A stretch of 64,000 bases of DNA, taken from the NCBI GenBank assembly GCA_041746635.1, contig JBGTGQ010000081.1, positions 43,653 through 107,652 of the forward strand, in the 5' to 3' direction. The stretch comes from CAMASH01 sp041746635. Its GTDB lineage: Bacteria; Verrucomicrobiota; Verrucomicrobiia; Chthoniobacterales; Terrimicrobiaceae. The position numbers were made by a program, and so were the translations under genes. Positions 54,386 to 63,086 of the stretch are shown in pieces (the first letter of the stretch is position 1; each line of letters begins with the position of its first letter). Under the pieces are notes generated by a model. That model made no database searches. It saw nothing but the letters and a program-made list of their open reading frames with translations, and was not told where the DNA came from.

Positions 54386-55658
54386 TTGCCTTTTTTAGAC
54401 CCAGCTCAAAGACGCTCACGGCCTGGGCCACGCCTTTGACCTGGTGGCCGCCGTGATCCTTCATGTGCCAGTCGCCCGAGATTTTATCGGCGACTTCGCC
54501 GCTGGTGAGGCAGCGGGTTTCGAGCGAACGGTTCAGCGTTTCCAGCCGTGAGGCGAGGTTGACGGTGGAGCCGATGACGGTGAATTCGCAGCGCGCTTCC
54601 GAGCCGATGCCGCCGACAATCATGGGGCCGGCGTGCAGACCGATGCACAGCGCGAGACCGTCGGGCTTGAGCAGGGGGGCGAGTTCGCGATCGAGTTCGG
54701 CCGCAGTCTCGGCGGCGGCTTTTTCGGCTTCCATCAGTTCCAGCGGCACGCCGAAAATGGCGAGGAACCCGTCTCCCATGTATTTGTTGATCACGCCGCC
54801 GTGCTTTTCCACGATGTCGGCCGCGATGCTCCAGCAGCGGTTGAGAAAATTGGCCACATCCTCAGGAGACTTGCCTTCCGAGTATTTGGTGAAGCCCTGC
54901 AGGTCGGCGAACATGATGACGGCGTCGCGCCGAGCCGGCTTCATCCAGTTTTCGTCCTCCAGGATTTGTTTCGCGACTTCCGGCGCCACAAGGCGACCGA
55001 AGGTGCGCTCCAGAAGTTGGATGCGACTCTGGTCTTCCTCCTGGCGACGGATCTGCCTGCGCAGGGAATGGGCGGCCATGGCACAGGCCACACCGATGGC
55101 AAAAAGCACCATCACACGCGCATAGACGGATGGCCAGCCCAGGGTGGGATTGGCCAGGAGGATTTCCGGCGAGAGTTCGGGGCGCATGAAGAGGACATAG
55201 ACGAAGATTAACCCAAGCGCGGAGAGAGCTCCTGCGTACAGGCTCAACCACGCACTGAGGCGGAAGGCCGTCATGGCTATCACCAGACAATACATCATGG
55301 GCAGCGCGGTGGTGAGGGCAAAGGCCGCGCCTTTTTCCCGCGTCACCGCCAGGAGAAATGTGCTCAGGAGAATGATTTGAAGGGTCGAGTTGAGAAAACG
55401 TAGTGAGGAATGCCACCAACCTTTCCGGACCAGCAGGGCGAAAATTCCCACCAGGCCGAGATAGAGCAGGAAGACAAGGCGGAGGGTGGTGAAAGAATGA
55501 AATTGCCGTGCTCCCCCGAACAGGCCGACCACGGCGAAAATCGACACGGTGGTGGCGATGAAAATCAGACAGCTCTGGAATTCGGCTTTCGCTTCGCGCT
55601 GGATCCGTTTGGCCATGAGCGCCTGATCAAGGGCGGAGGGGACTTTAGGAGAGGTCAT
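54345..55658 (-). CDS. membrane class III adenylate/guanylate cyclase
   Basis: This 437-aa protein has about six transmembrane helices in the first 200 residues, a short coiled linker (about 205-225) and a class III cyclase domain. Catalytic elements are present: IMFADLQGFTKYSE and MGDGFLAIFG (metal Asp residues), CIGLHAGPMIVGGIG and EFTVIGSTVNLASRLE (Asn and Arg for the transition state). The substrate-choice residues do not decide ATP against GTP. It is 27 bp after the lipid-kinase gene and overlaps the prohibitin gene tail to tail. Confidence 0.88.
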   Translation of the reverse strand: MTSPKVPSALDQALMAKRIQREAKAEFQSCLIFIATTVSIFAVVGLFGGARQFHSFTTLRLVFLLYLGLVGIFALLVRKGWWHSSLRFLNSTLQIILLSTFLLAVTREKGAAFALTTALPMMYCLVIAMTAFRLSAWLSLYAGALSALGLIFVYVLFMRPELSPEILLANPTLGWPSVYARVMVLFAIGVACAMAAHSLRRQIRRQEEDQSRIQLLERTFGRLVAPEVAKQILEDENWMKPARRDAVIMFADLQGFTKYSEGKSPEDVANFLNRCWSIAADIVEKHGGVINKYMGDGFLAIFGVPLELMEAEKAAAETAAELDRELAPLLKPDGLALCIGLHAGPMIVGGIGSEARCEFTVIGSTVNLASRLETLNRSLETRCLTSGEVADKISGDWHMKDHGGHQVKGVAQAVSVFELGLKKAISEPVSAPPQHPS

Positions 55659-55685
55659 GGTGAAGCGGTCCCCAGAGTGAACCCT

Positions 55686-56648
55686 TTACGGCCTCGACGG
55701 CAAGTCGGCAGAACGGGCCGCTCGAAAAATCTGGAGGGCCGCGGGACGGCAGACCGCATTCACTGGCCAGAGATCGTTTTGGGTGGTGCCGTCGAGATGG
55801 ACCGGGAGCCTTTTCGGGCTGTTGATTTGCAATCCGGCGACGCGCAGCGTGATCGATTTCGGACGATATTCCCGCCGTCCAAAAGCAATGGAGAGAAAGT
55901 GCCACCAAAGCTGCACCTTGCTGTAGCGGCTGAAGACGGTGACAGTAAAGAGTCCGTCGTCCATGCGTTGATCCGGGGCCACGGCGAAATTCATCCCGAA
56001 ATACGGTCCGTTGGAAACTGTCAGCATGAGGGCGGAGAGCATAATCTCCGCGCTTTGGTTGCGGGTCAGGCGGCGAATAAGGTGACGGCTTTCGTTGGCC
56101 GAACCGGCCGAGATGGCGGCGGCAACCGGGCGGTCCAAGGTGAGCGAGAATCTCTGCGGGCGATAGCGATAGGCCTTGCGGAAAAAATCAATCCAACGGT
56201 GGAAACGCCCCGATTTGATTTCCTCGCCCAGCGGATAGAGAGCTGCATCCAGACCGGCCCCAAGACATTCAAAAAAGGGCCGCTCATTGGCAAATCCGAC
56301 ATCAATCGCGCGCGCGTGGCCAGCTTTGATCATTGCACACGCCTCGTCCGGATCGAGCGGCAAATCGAGGCTGCGGGCGAAATTGTTATATGTGCCGACA
56401 GGGATGACGCCAAGGGGAAGATTTTTCCCGATCAGTGCTGCGGCCACCCCTTCCACCGTGCCATCGCCGCCCGCCACCGCGATCCATTGACAGGATAACG
56501 CGGCGGCCCGATCAGCCGCATGTTCCGGCCCGCCGAGTTCGTCGAGGTCAAGCACTTCCACATCGCCCAACGCGCTGGTGAGTTTCGGCAGCAGTTCGGC
56601 ATCTTCCTTGCCCGCCTTGGGATTGTGAATGAGAAGGCCTTTTGACAT
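55686..56648 (-). CDS. diacylglycerol-kinase-family lipid kinase
   Basis: This 320-aa soluble kinase has the DAGK catalytic signature: LLIHNPKAGKEDAE, VAGGDGTVEGVAAALIG (nucleotide-binding) and LGVIPVGTYNNFARSLDLP. A C-terminal beta-sandwich carries the active-site Asp region (DDGLFTVTVFSRY). It would phosphorylate diacylglycerol or a related lipid. It sits just upstream of the cyclase gene on the same strand and may share its transcript. Confidence 0.9.
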   Translation of the reverse strand: MSKGLLIHNPKAGKEDAELLPKLTSALGDVEVLDLDELGGPEHAADRAAALSCQWIAVAGGDGTVEGVAAALIGKNLPLGVIPVGTYNNFARSLDLPLDPDEACAMIKAGHARAIDVGFANERPFFECLGAGLDAALYPLGEEIKSGRFHRWIDFFRKAYRYRPQRFSLTLDRPVAAAISAGSANESRHLIRRLTRNQSAEIMLSALMLTVSNGPYFGMNFAVAPDQRMDDGLFTVTVFSRYSKVQLWWHFLSIAFGRREYRPKSITLRVAGLQINSPKRLPVHLDGTTQNDLWPVNAVCRPAALQIFRAARSADLPSRP

Positions 56649-56791
56649 GATAATCGCGTACCCTCGTCGCGAAATTCGGAAAGGCGAGTCTTTGTGCGAG
56701 TTTCTGCGGAGGGAAGGCGCTGTTCAAAGCCGATCACCAAGACTACCAAACCGCGGCCAGGTGAATCCGGAAGTGCGGGAAGGGGAACGAA

Positions 56792-56878
56792 AGTGCCGAC
56801 GCTGTTGGTCTTCCCGGCTTGCTTGGAGGAAAGGAGTGCGCCGTCACCGCCTTTGCGCAGGACAGCGGCATTTGTCAT
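56792..56878 (-). pseudogene. short fragment of the secreted-protein family also seen at 59189
   Basis: On the minus strand the segment codes for AVLRKGGDGALLSSKQAGKT followed by NSVGTFVP. This matches AVFRKGGDGAILLPKQVGNT followed by NLIGTYAP at the C-terminus of the fragment at 59189-59572. The two DNA segments can be aligned base by base with few differences. The rest of the 483-bp gap between the lipid kinase and the uricase start (56649-57131) shows no gene on either strand. Confidence 0.6.
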
Positions 56879-57131
56879 CAGACATACCGCAGCAAGCAAA
56901 GACATCCACCGACCGACGCCCCACCGCAAACTTTCGGAGGCATTCGTTGTCGGACGAGCGTTCGATAGAAAATTCGAAAAGGCCGCCGACCCGTGCGACG
57001 AAGGCGTCCTAGGAAAGCGCGTTCAAGTCGCTGATGGTGCATTTTCTGCTGGTGATGGCTGACATGGCGGGTGCATCGTGATGGCGCAGTCGGCGCGCGG
57101 TTGTCAGCGCTTTGACACGCACCGTACGAAA

Positions 57132-57719
57132 ATGAGCAAGCTGGAATTTAATCATTACGGAAAACACATGGTGCGTCTGCTCCGTATGAACAAGAGCGGC
57201 CCCGCCCATGAAGTCTGCGAATGGGAGGCTGATGCCATCCTGGAAGGCGATCTCGCTGGATCCCGCCTCAGCGACGACAACCCCCGTGTCGTTCCCGCGG
57301 ACACGGTGAAAAACACCGTTCCCGCGCTTGCTCACGCTTTGGCGGACGCCACCCGCGACGGGTTCGCCCAGGCCCGGGCTTCCCATTTCACCGAACGCCC
57401 CGCCCATTTCAGCGCCGCCGAAATCGAGGTGCGCGAGAAACTCTGGACTCGCATGGCATCTGCCGGAAAACCACATCTGCATTCGTTCGTGTGCGACGCG
57501 AACGTTCAGGCTTTCAGCTTCCTGCGGGCCGAGCGCGGCAAACCCGCTCAGCGAGCTGCCGCCATCCGGGGGTTTGTTATTAGGAAAACGACGGAGTCCG
57601 GGTTCGTCGGTTATCCGAAGTGCGACCTGACGAAACTTGGGCGTCCGGCCGGGCAAAAGAATGTCTTCCTGCCGACCGGCGATCCCCTTGGATTTATCGA
57701 GGCGGTGGTGGCGCGCTAG
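57132..57719 (+). pseudogene. truncated urate oxidase (N-terminal two-thirds only)
   Basis: Uricase oxidises urate to 5-hydroxyisourate. The 195-aa frame has the first T-fold: SKLEFNHYGKHMVRLLRM, then LEGDLAGSRLSDDNPRVV and PADTVKNTVPALAHALADAT. The start of the second fold is also there (HLHSFVCDANVQAFSFL and TTESGFVGYPKCDLTKL). Normal uricases are about 290-310 aa. The frame ends after an unrelated-looking tail (GRPAGQKNVFLPTGD), and only 5 bp separate it from the aminotransferase gene, so no second half fits. It is probably inactive. It starts at ATG 57132 (MSKLEFNHYG). Confidence 0.7.
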
Positions 57720-57724
57720 GGCCG

Positions 57725-59113
57725 ATGCTGCCGGAAATTCACACCGCGATTCCGGGTCCGCGCTCGCGGGAACTCGCGGAAAAACTTGCGAAATTCGAAG
57801 CGCGAGAAGTGACCTGGTTGTCGGACGAGTTCCCGATTTTCTGGGAACGGGCCGAGGGCACGAATATCTGGGACGTGGACGGAAATCGCTTTCTCGATTT
57901 CACCTCCGCCTTTGCCGTGAGCGGGTTGGGGCATTCCTCGGCGGTGGTCCGCGAACCCTTGTTGGCACAAGCCGGAAAGCTGCTCCACGCCATGGGAGAC
58001 GTGCATCCGGCCGGGGTGAAAGCCGATCTGTGCGAGGCCCTCAGCGGCGTGACTTTTGAGCGCTGGAACGCGGGCACGGGCAAAACGATCCTTTGTAACT
58101 CCGGTTCCGAGGCGGTGGAGGCCGCACTGAAAACCTCGCTTCTGCACAGCGGCAAACCGGGGGTGATCTATTTCTCCGGAGCCTACCACGGCCTCGGCTA
58201 TGGTGCGCTCGAGGCGGGCGGTCTGCCGTATTTCCGCGAACCGTTCCGCTCCCAAATCGGGCGCTGGGGCGTTCAGGTGCCCTATCCGTCCTGTTACCGA
58301 TGTTCCTGCGGACGCAAGGAAGGGTTCCGACTGGAAGGCGAACCATTTCCGAATTGCGCGAGCACGTGCCTGGAGGAAATCAGCACGCAAGTCCTCGCGG
58401 CGATCAGGCACCGCGAGATCGGATGCATCATAGTCGAGCCCATTCAGGGACGCGGCGGCGAGATCGTGCCACCGCGGGATTTTCTCACCATGCTGCGGCG
58501 GATTTGCGACGCGGAAAAAGTCCTGCTCGTGCTCGACGAGATTTACACCGGGTTCAACCGCACTGGAAAACTCTTCGCCTGCGAACACTTCGAGGTAATT
58601 CCCGACATCATCTGCCTCGGCAAAGCCCTCACCGGCGGCTTTCCTCTCGCGGCCTGTGTGGGACGGGCCGACATCATGGACGCCTGGCCCTCCTCGCAAG
58701 GCGAGGCCCTCCACACCAGCACCATGCTGGGCAATCCTCTCGGCTGTGCCATGGCCCTGGCTGCGATCGCCGAACATACAAAAAAGGAAACCCAGGCCCA
58801 AGCCCGCGAGGCCGGACACCGCTTGAAGAGCGCGCTGCGCGATTTGCGTTCGCCCCATATCGGCGACGTACGCGGAGCGGGCACCATGCTTGGAGTGGAG
58901 TTGGTAAAGGCCGACGATTCACCTTTCGGCCAATTGGCTGCCGCCATCATGGTGCGCGGCTTGCAGGAGGGACTCATCCTGCTCGGCGGCGGGCCGGCTG
59001 GCAACGTGCTGTCGTTTTCCCCTCCGTTTGGGATTTCTGATAAAGAGGTGGCGTATCTGGTGGCGAAGCTTCAAACCTTTCTGGAGGAACTGCCGGAGAT
59101 GCTCTTGCCCTAG
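57725..59113 (+). CDS. class III PLP-dependent aminotransferase (GabT-like)
   Basis: This 462-aa enzyme has the family motifs FLDFTSAFAVSGLGH, CNSGSEAVEAALK and YHGLGYGALEAGG. VEPIQGRGGEIVPPRDFL, LDEIYTGFNRTGKLFA and the PLP Lys in CLGKALTGGFPLAAC follow. A short Cys-rich insert (CYRCSCGRKEG, PNCASTC) lies at about 195-220, as in some relatives of 4-aminobutyrate aminotransferase. Likely substrates are 4-aminobutyrate or other omega-amino acids; the context does not decide. The start is ATG 57725. Confidence 0.87.
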   Translation: MLPEIHTAIPGPRSRELAEKLAKFEAREVTWLSDEFPIFWERAEGTNIWDVDGNRFLDFTSAFAVSGLGHSSAVVREPLLAQAGKLLHAMGDVHPAGVKADLCEALSGVTFERWNAGTGKTILCNSGSEAVEAALKTSLLHSGKPGVIYFSGAYHGLGYGALEAGGLPYFREPFRSQIGRWGVQVPYPSCYRCSCGRKEGFRLEGEPFPNCASTCLEEISTQVLAAIRHREIGCIIVEPIQGRGGEIVPPRDFLTMLRRICDAEKVLLVLDEIYTGFNRTGKLFACEHFEVIPDIICLGKALTGGFPLAACVGRADIMDAWPSSQGEALHTSTMLGNPLGCAMALAAIAEHTKKETQAQAREAGHRLKSALRDLRSPHIGDVRGAGTMLGVELVKADDSPFGQLAAAIMVRGLQEGLILLGGGPAGNVLSFSPPFGISDKEVAYLVAKLQTFLEELPEMLLP

Positions 59114-59115
59114 CT

Positions 59116-59181
59116 AACTGTAGCAACGACTCTGTTGCCGTGCGGGAAGAACGCCCCCAGCAGATTGGGGCGACTACAGTT
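59116..59181. repeat. inverted repeat after the aminotransferase gene
   Basis: AACTGTAG (59116-59123) and CTACAGTT (59174-59181) are perfect inverted arms. An inner GCCCC-CAGCAGATT-GGGGC hairpin lies within. It separates the aminotransferase stop from the fragment that converges on it and may end both transcripts, though there is no T run. Confidence 0.55.
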
Positions 59182-59188
59182 TGTTCGG

Positions 59189-59572
59189 CTACCGCAGGAT
59201 TGGGGCGTAGGTGCCGATGAGGTTGGTGTTGCCGACTTGCTTGGGGAGGAGGATCGCGCCGTCGCCGCCTTTGCGGAAGACGGCAAAGCCTTTGTTGCCG
59301 TAGGGTTTGGCGGAGGGTTCGAGGGCAGTGCCGCCGGTGGGGGTGTTGGTGACGTTTGCCGAGGTGAGGAAGACGGTGTTGCTGTCGGAGTTTGTGCTCA
59401 CGGCGTAGGCGAAGATGGCGGTGTCTGAGATCGAGGGGATTTTTCCGGACTTAACAGTCTTTCCCGGGGCGGAGAACAAAGAGTTGAAATAGTTGGTGGA
59501 GATGTAGCCGCCATTCACGAGTTGTTTGGTCCAGTTGGAAAAGATTCCGCGGCGTTCCGGCGAGGAGTTGTC
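59189..59572 (-). pseudogene. C-terminal fragment of a secreted, possibly pilin-like protein
   Basis: The readable part (ERRGIFSNWTKQLVNGGYIS, FAYAVSTNSDSNTVFLTSAN, AVFRKGGDGAILLPKQVGNT) is Asn/Thr/Ser-rich and looks extracellular. It resembles the tails of verrucomicrobial prepilin-like proteins, from memory and unconfirmed. The N-terminal half is missing: at 59571 the frame enters a palindromic repeat, and beyond that lies the larA-like gene. A shorter piece of the same family is at 56792-56878. Confidence 0.6.
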
Positions 59573-59644
59573 TCGCGCGAAGGCGCAAAGGCGCGAAGAA
59601 TAGGAAAATTCAGAATACCTTCGTGTCTTCGCGGCTTCGCGTGA
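59571..59644. repeat. GCGAAGGCGCAAAG-type imperfect intergenic palindrome
   Basis: The left arm TCTCGCGCGAAGGCGCAAAG (59571-59590) continues GCGCGAAG. The right arm CCTTCGTGTCTTCGCGGCTT continues CGCGTGAG (to 59644). They are imperfect reverse complements around an AT-rich centre. It lies exactly where the secreted-protein fragment loses its head, next to the stop of the larA-like gene. Confidence 0.75.
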
Positions 59645-59646
59645 GC

Positions 59647-60906
59647 CTATTTCTCCGCCAGCCGGTAGAGCATTTCGCCGGCTTTGGGAACGTAGAGAAT
59701 GCCTTCGTCTTCTCGGTTGGCGTAGTCGGCGGGGTTGATGGTGGCGGGGTCGCGGTAGCCGAGGTTGATCTCGTGGCAGATGGACTCGGGAATGCCGGTG
59801 GCGAGGGTGACTTGGACGCGGCATTTTTCCACGCCGTCCTCAAAGGTGCCGACGCCGCGGACGTGGGTGGAGTGGGCGAGAATGCCCCAGGGGTGGTGTT
59901 TGAAACGGTCCCATTGTTTCAGGAAGTAGTCGCGGCAATGGTAGCCGATCTCACGGATGAGGCGGCCGTGGACGACGCTGATCTCGTGGATATGGGGGGC
60001 GTAGATGATGAGTTCGCCGCCATCGGCGACGACGGGTTCGAGTTTGTACATGCATTTGCCGCCGACCCAGAGTTCGTCGTACATGGCGGGGGCACAGGAG
60101 AGGACAGTGTGGTAGGGGCGGTCTTTGTAGAGGATGTGGAGCTGGTTGGAGTAGTCGCTGGCGGCGTCCCAGGCTTGCTCGGGGGTGCCGGCAAAGAGGC
60201 CGGCAAAGTTTTGGCCTTCGACCACCAGGCAGAAGCAGAGTTTCTCGATGGGGAGGAGGGCGGCGGCGCGGTCAACGACTTTGCGTACGGGGGTCCATTT
60301 GTTGCCGATGATGAGCGGGTTGGTGATGACGGCTCCGAGCCAATGGAAAAAATTCAGGATGTCGGGGCCGGAGACGCCGGGGAAGAGGTATTTATTGCCG
60401 CCGGAGAAACCGACGACTTCGTGAGGAAAAACGGGGCCAATGATGATGAGGCGGTCGTAGTCGAAGAGGTGCTTGTTGATGGAGACGGGGACGTCCATGG
60501 CGAAGAGGCCGCCGGAGAGTTCGCTGATGTCGGCGGCGGGGATGTGTCCGAGGGAGTGGAGGGCATCGGGATTGTCCCATTTGTGATTGAGGAGGAGGGG
60601 GGCGGCGAATTCACCGGCGCGTTCGGCGGGGGTGAGTTCGAGGCGGGCGCAGATGGCTTCCTCGGTCATGGGCGGATGGGTGCCGAGGGCGACCATCACA
60701 TCGACGGCGCGGCATTGCGGGGCGATGAGGCGATGGAGAGCTTTAAATACGGGGCCAATGGGGGCGGTGCGGGTGGAGTCTGGGACGATGAGGAGGACGC
60801 GTTTGTTCTGCCAGTCGTGCTCGGCACAGGCCGTGGAGACAGCGTTTTCGATCTCGGCGGGGGTGAGGGTCTGGCCGGGGAGGGCGATCTGGGTGACGAG
60901 GCTCAT
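59647..60906 (-). CDS. LarA-family racemase/epimerase
   Basis: This 419-aa protein has both LarA domains. The N-terminal DUF2088 part has VPDSTRTAP and GTHPPMTEE, and FPHEVVGFSGGNKYLFPGVSG holds the His and the Lys that bind the nickel-pincer cofactor in lactate racemase. Relatives racemise other 2-hydroxy acids, so lactate is only one possibility. LarB, LarC and LarE for cofactor synthesis are not in the window. ATG 60906 is chosen (MSLVTQIALPGQ). It is followed upstream by an SDR gene on the same strand. Confidence 0.87.
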   Translation of the reverse strand: MSLVTQIALPGQTLTPAEIENAVSTACAEHDWQNKRVLLIVPDSTRTAPIGPVFKALHRLIAPQCRAVDVMVALGTHPPMTEEAICARLELTPAERAGEFAAPLLLNHKWDNPDALHSLGHIPAADISELSGGLFAMDVPVSINKHLFDYDRLIIIGPVFPHEVVGFSGGNKYLFPGVSGPDILNFFHWLGAVITNPLIIGNKWTPVRKVVDRAAALLPIEKLCFCLVVEGQNFAGLFAGTPEQAWDAASDYSNQLHILYKDRPYHTVLSCAPAMYDELWVGGKCMYKLEPVVADGGELIIYAPHIHEISVVHGRLIREIGYHCRDYFLKQWDRFKHHPWGILAHSTHVRGVGTFEDGVEKCRVQVTLATGIPESICHEINLGYRDPATINPADYANREDEGILYVPKAGEMLYRLAEK

Positions 60907-60922
60907 GGTTGGCTGGACCAGT

Positions 60923-61004
60923 TGTCCACAGAGTTCACAGATTATCACAGATGAAGGAAGTTTCTGTTCACTCCAATCTGTGCAAATCGGTGTTAATCTG
61001 TGGA
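60923..61004. repeat. CACAGATT-type imperfect intergenic palindrome (second copy)
   Basis: TGTCCACAGAGTTCACAGAT (60923-60942) continues TATCACAGATGA. It faces ATCTGTGCAAATCGGTGTTA continuing ATCTGTGGA (to 61004). Two arms of about 30 bp flank a 20-bp centre. It has the same arm phrases as the copy at 48737-48820 and fills the gap between the larA-like and SDR genes. Confidence 0.8.
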
Positions 61005-61008
61005 AGAA

Positions 61009-61821
61009 TCAAATTGTTTGGGAGAGGAAGCCGCCGTCCACGCGGATGTCGGTGCCGGTGACGAAGCTGCTGGCTCTGTCGCTGGCGAGGAAGACGGTGG
61101 CGCCGGCGAGTTCGCGGGCTTCGCCGAAACGGCCCATAGGGGTGTGGCCGAGGATGGAGGCGGCGCGTGGGGTGGGGGTGCCGTCTTCGTGGAAGAGGAG
61201 GCGGCGGTTTTGTTCGGCGGGGAAGAAGCCGGGGGTGATGGTGTTCACGCGCACGCCGTGGGGAGCCCATTCGCGGGCGAGGAAGAGGGTGAGGTTGAGC
61301 ACGGCGGCCTTGGCAGCGGAGTACGTGACGACGCGCGAGAGGGGCAGATGGGCGGAGACGCTGGCAATGTTGATGATGGTGCCGCGTCCGGCGGCGCACA
61401 TGGCAGGGCCGAATTCCTGGCAGGGGAGAAGGAGTCCGCCGACGAGGTTGAGATTGAAGTTGGCGCTCCAGTCTTCGGCGGTGATTTTTTCGAAAGGGTT
61501 CTCGGGAGTGACTGTGACGCGGGGATCGTTGCCGCCGGCGGCGTTGACCAGGACGGTGGCGGGGCCGAATTTTGCGGCGACGTTTTCGCGGAGGGCGCGG
61601 AGGCTGTCGCGGGAGGAGGCATCGGTCTCGAAAAAGGCGGCAGTGCCACTTTTGGCCGTGATGGCGTCGCAACGGGCCTGGCCGCGTTCGTGGTTGCGTC
61701 CGGCGATGGCGACTTTCGCGCCGGCGGCACCGAGGGCTTCGGCCATGCCGCCGCCGAGCACGCCGGTGCCTCCTATGATCACGGCAACGGAATCGGAGAG
61801 ATCGAAGAGAGAGTATGTCAT
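61009..61821 (-). CDS. short-chain dehydrogenase (fructuronate/mannonate reductase-like)
   Basis: This 270-aa SDR has VAVIIGGTGVLGGGMAEALG, structural NAAGGNDP, NIASVSAHLPLSRVVTYSAAKAAV with the catalytic Ser, Tyr and Lys, and an end DIRVDGGFLSQTI. The N-terminus and the PGFFPAEQNRRLL region resemble SDR-type D-mannonate oxidoreductases. The start is ATG 61821 (MTYSLFDLSDSV); longer frames continue into the 247-bp gap before the divergent dehydrogenase gene, where no other gene is evident. With the LarA-like and D-2-hydroxyacid dehydrogenase genes it suggests sugar-acid or hydroxy-acid handling. Confidence 0.83.
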   Translation of the reverse strand: MTYSLFDLSDSVAVIIGGTGVLGGGMAEALGAAGAKVAIAGRNHERGQARCDAITAKSGTAAFFETDASSRDSLRALRENVAAKFGPATVLVNAAGGNDPRVTVTPENPFEKITAEDWSANFNLNLVGGLLLPCQEFGPAMCAAGRGTIINIASVSAHLPLSRVVTYSAAKAAVLNLTLFLAREWAPHGVRVNTITPGFFPAEQNRRLLFHEDGTPTPRAASILGHTPMGRFGEARELAGATVFLASDRASSFVTGTDIRVDGGFLSQTI

Positions 61822-62068
61822 GTGGGGGAAAGTACCGATGTTGGCACGGATGTCTGCAAGCGTGTTTTTTTTCTCACGCGGCGGCAGAGGGCAGGCGGGT
61901 TCGATGGAACCACGATTTAGGGCCTGTTCCCGGCAGGCCAGCAGGCAGAGTGCATTGGGGGAGTGGCGAGAAAGGCCGCGCGGAAAAGAGTGCTTTTCGC
62001 CCTGCGTCGGCACGCGTGGGAAAAAAATCGCTGGATTAGAGGCCGTCCCCGCAGTCAGGATGTGACAA

Positions 62069-63082
62069 ATGGCCCACAGCAACGAATGCCTGCTCGAGGC
62101 AATCCTCATTGGAAGTTCCCCCTCGCTGGAAAATGCATTCCCCGCCGACTTGCGCAGGGAGCTTTCACAAAAGGTGCGAATTCTCGAACCGGCGCTGACG
62201 GCAGATGACTGGCGGGAACACCCGGATCTCCTGGCCGGGGCGACTTTCGTGCTGGGGACTTGGGGGATGCCGCGCTTGGATGAGGAATTTCTTTCCAAGA
62301 CTCCCAAACTGCGTGCGGTGTTTTACGCGGCGGGCTCGGTCAAGGGATTCGTGACGCCGGAGTTGTTTGCGCGCGGCATCACGGTATCCGGTGCGAACAA
62401 GGCCAACGCCATCCCGGTGGCTGAGTATGCCGTGTCGGCCATCATTCTCAGTCTGAAGAAATTCTGGCAGAATGTCCGCCGCACCCGCCGCGAGAAAGTT
62501 TGGGATCATCATCTCCAGGGGCCGGGTGCCTATCGCTCGGTGGTGGGGTTGGTTTCCCTCGGTGCCGTCGGCCGGCTGACAGCGGAGAAACTGACGACTT
62601 ATGAATTGGAGGTTCTGGCCTACGATCCCTTCGCGACGAAGGAGCAGGCGGCGGCGCTGGGCGTCCGGTTGGTTTCCTTGGAAGAAATTTTCCGCGTGTC
62701 CGATGTGGTGAGTCTGCATGCGCCCTGGCTGCCGGAGACCGAAAATTTGGTGGATGGCCGTTTGTTGCGCCTGATGAAACCCGGAGCCACGTTGCTCAAT
62801 ACCTCACGCGGCGCGGTGGTGAACGAAGATGATCTTTGTGCGGTGATGAAGGAACGCGCCGACTTGACCGCAATCCTTGATGTAACTCATCCCGAGCCGC
62901 CCCGCCCCGATTCGTCGCTTTTCGAATCGGAGAATGTTTTTTTGACCCCCCACATTTCAGGCAGTCAGGGTGGCGAAGTGGCCCGCATGGGGCGATGGAT
63001 GGTGGAAGAGCTCGAGCGTTGTCTCCGAGGTGAACCTCTGCACCTTGCGGTAACCCAAGAGATGTTGGCGACGGCCGCGTAA
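62069..63082 (+). CDS. D-isomer-specific 2-hydroxyacid dehydrogenase
   Basis: This 337-aa NAD-dependent enzyme acts on a D-2-hydroxy acid. The substrate Arg is in NTSRGAVVNEDDL, the acidic relay is in DVTHPEPP and the catalytic His is in LTPHISGSQGGE. The dinucleotide motif reads GLVSLGAVGRLTAEKL, a variant of the usual GxGxxG with Ser in place of the first internal Gly. It is divergent from the SDR and lies 4 bp before the isomerase gene. Confidence 0.88.
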   Translation: MAHSNECLLEAILIGSSPSLENAFPADLRRELSQKVRILEPALTADDWREHPDLLAGATFVLGTWGMPRLDEEFLSKTPKLRAVFYAAGSVKGFVTPELFARGITVSGANKANAIPVAEYAVSAIILSLKKFWQNVRRTRREKVWDHHLQGPGAYRSVVGLVSLGAVGRLTAEKLTTYELEVLAYDPFATKEQAAALGVRLVSLEEIFRVSDVVSLHAPWLPETENLVDGRLLRLMKPGATLLNTSRGAVVNEDDLCAVMKERADLTAILDVTHPEPPRPDSSLFESENVFLTPHISGSQGGEVARMGRWMVEELERCLRGEPLHLAVTQEMLATAA

Positions 63083-63086
63083 CATC

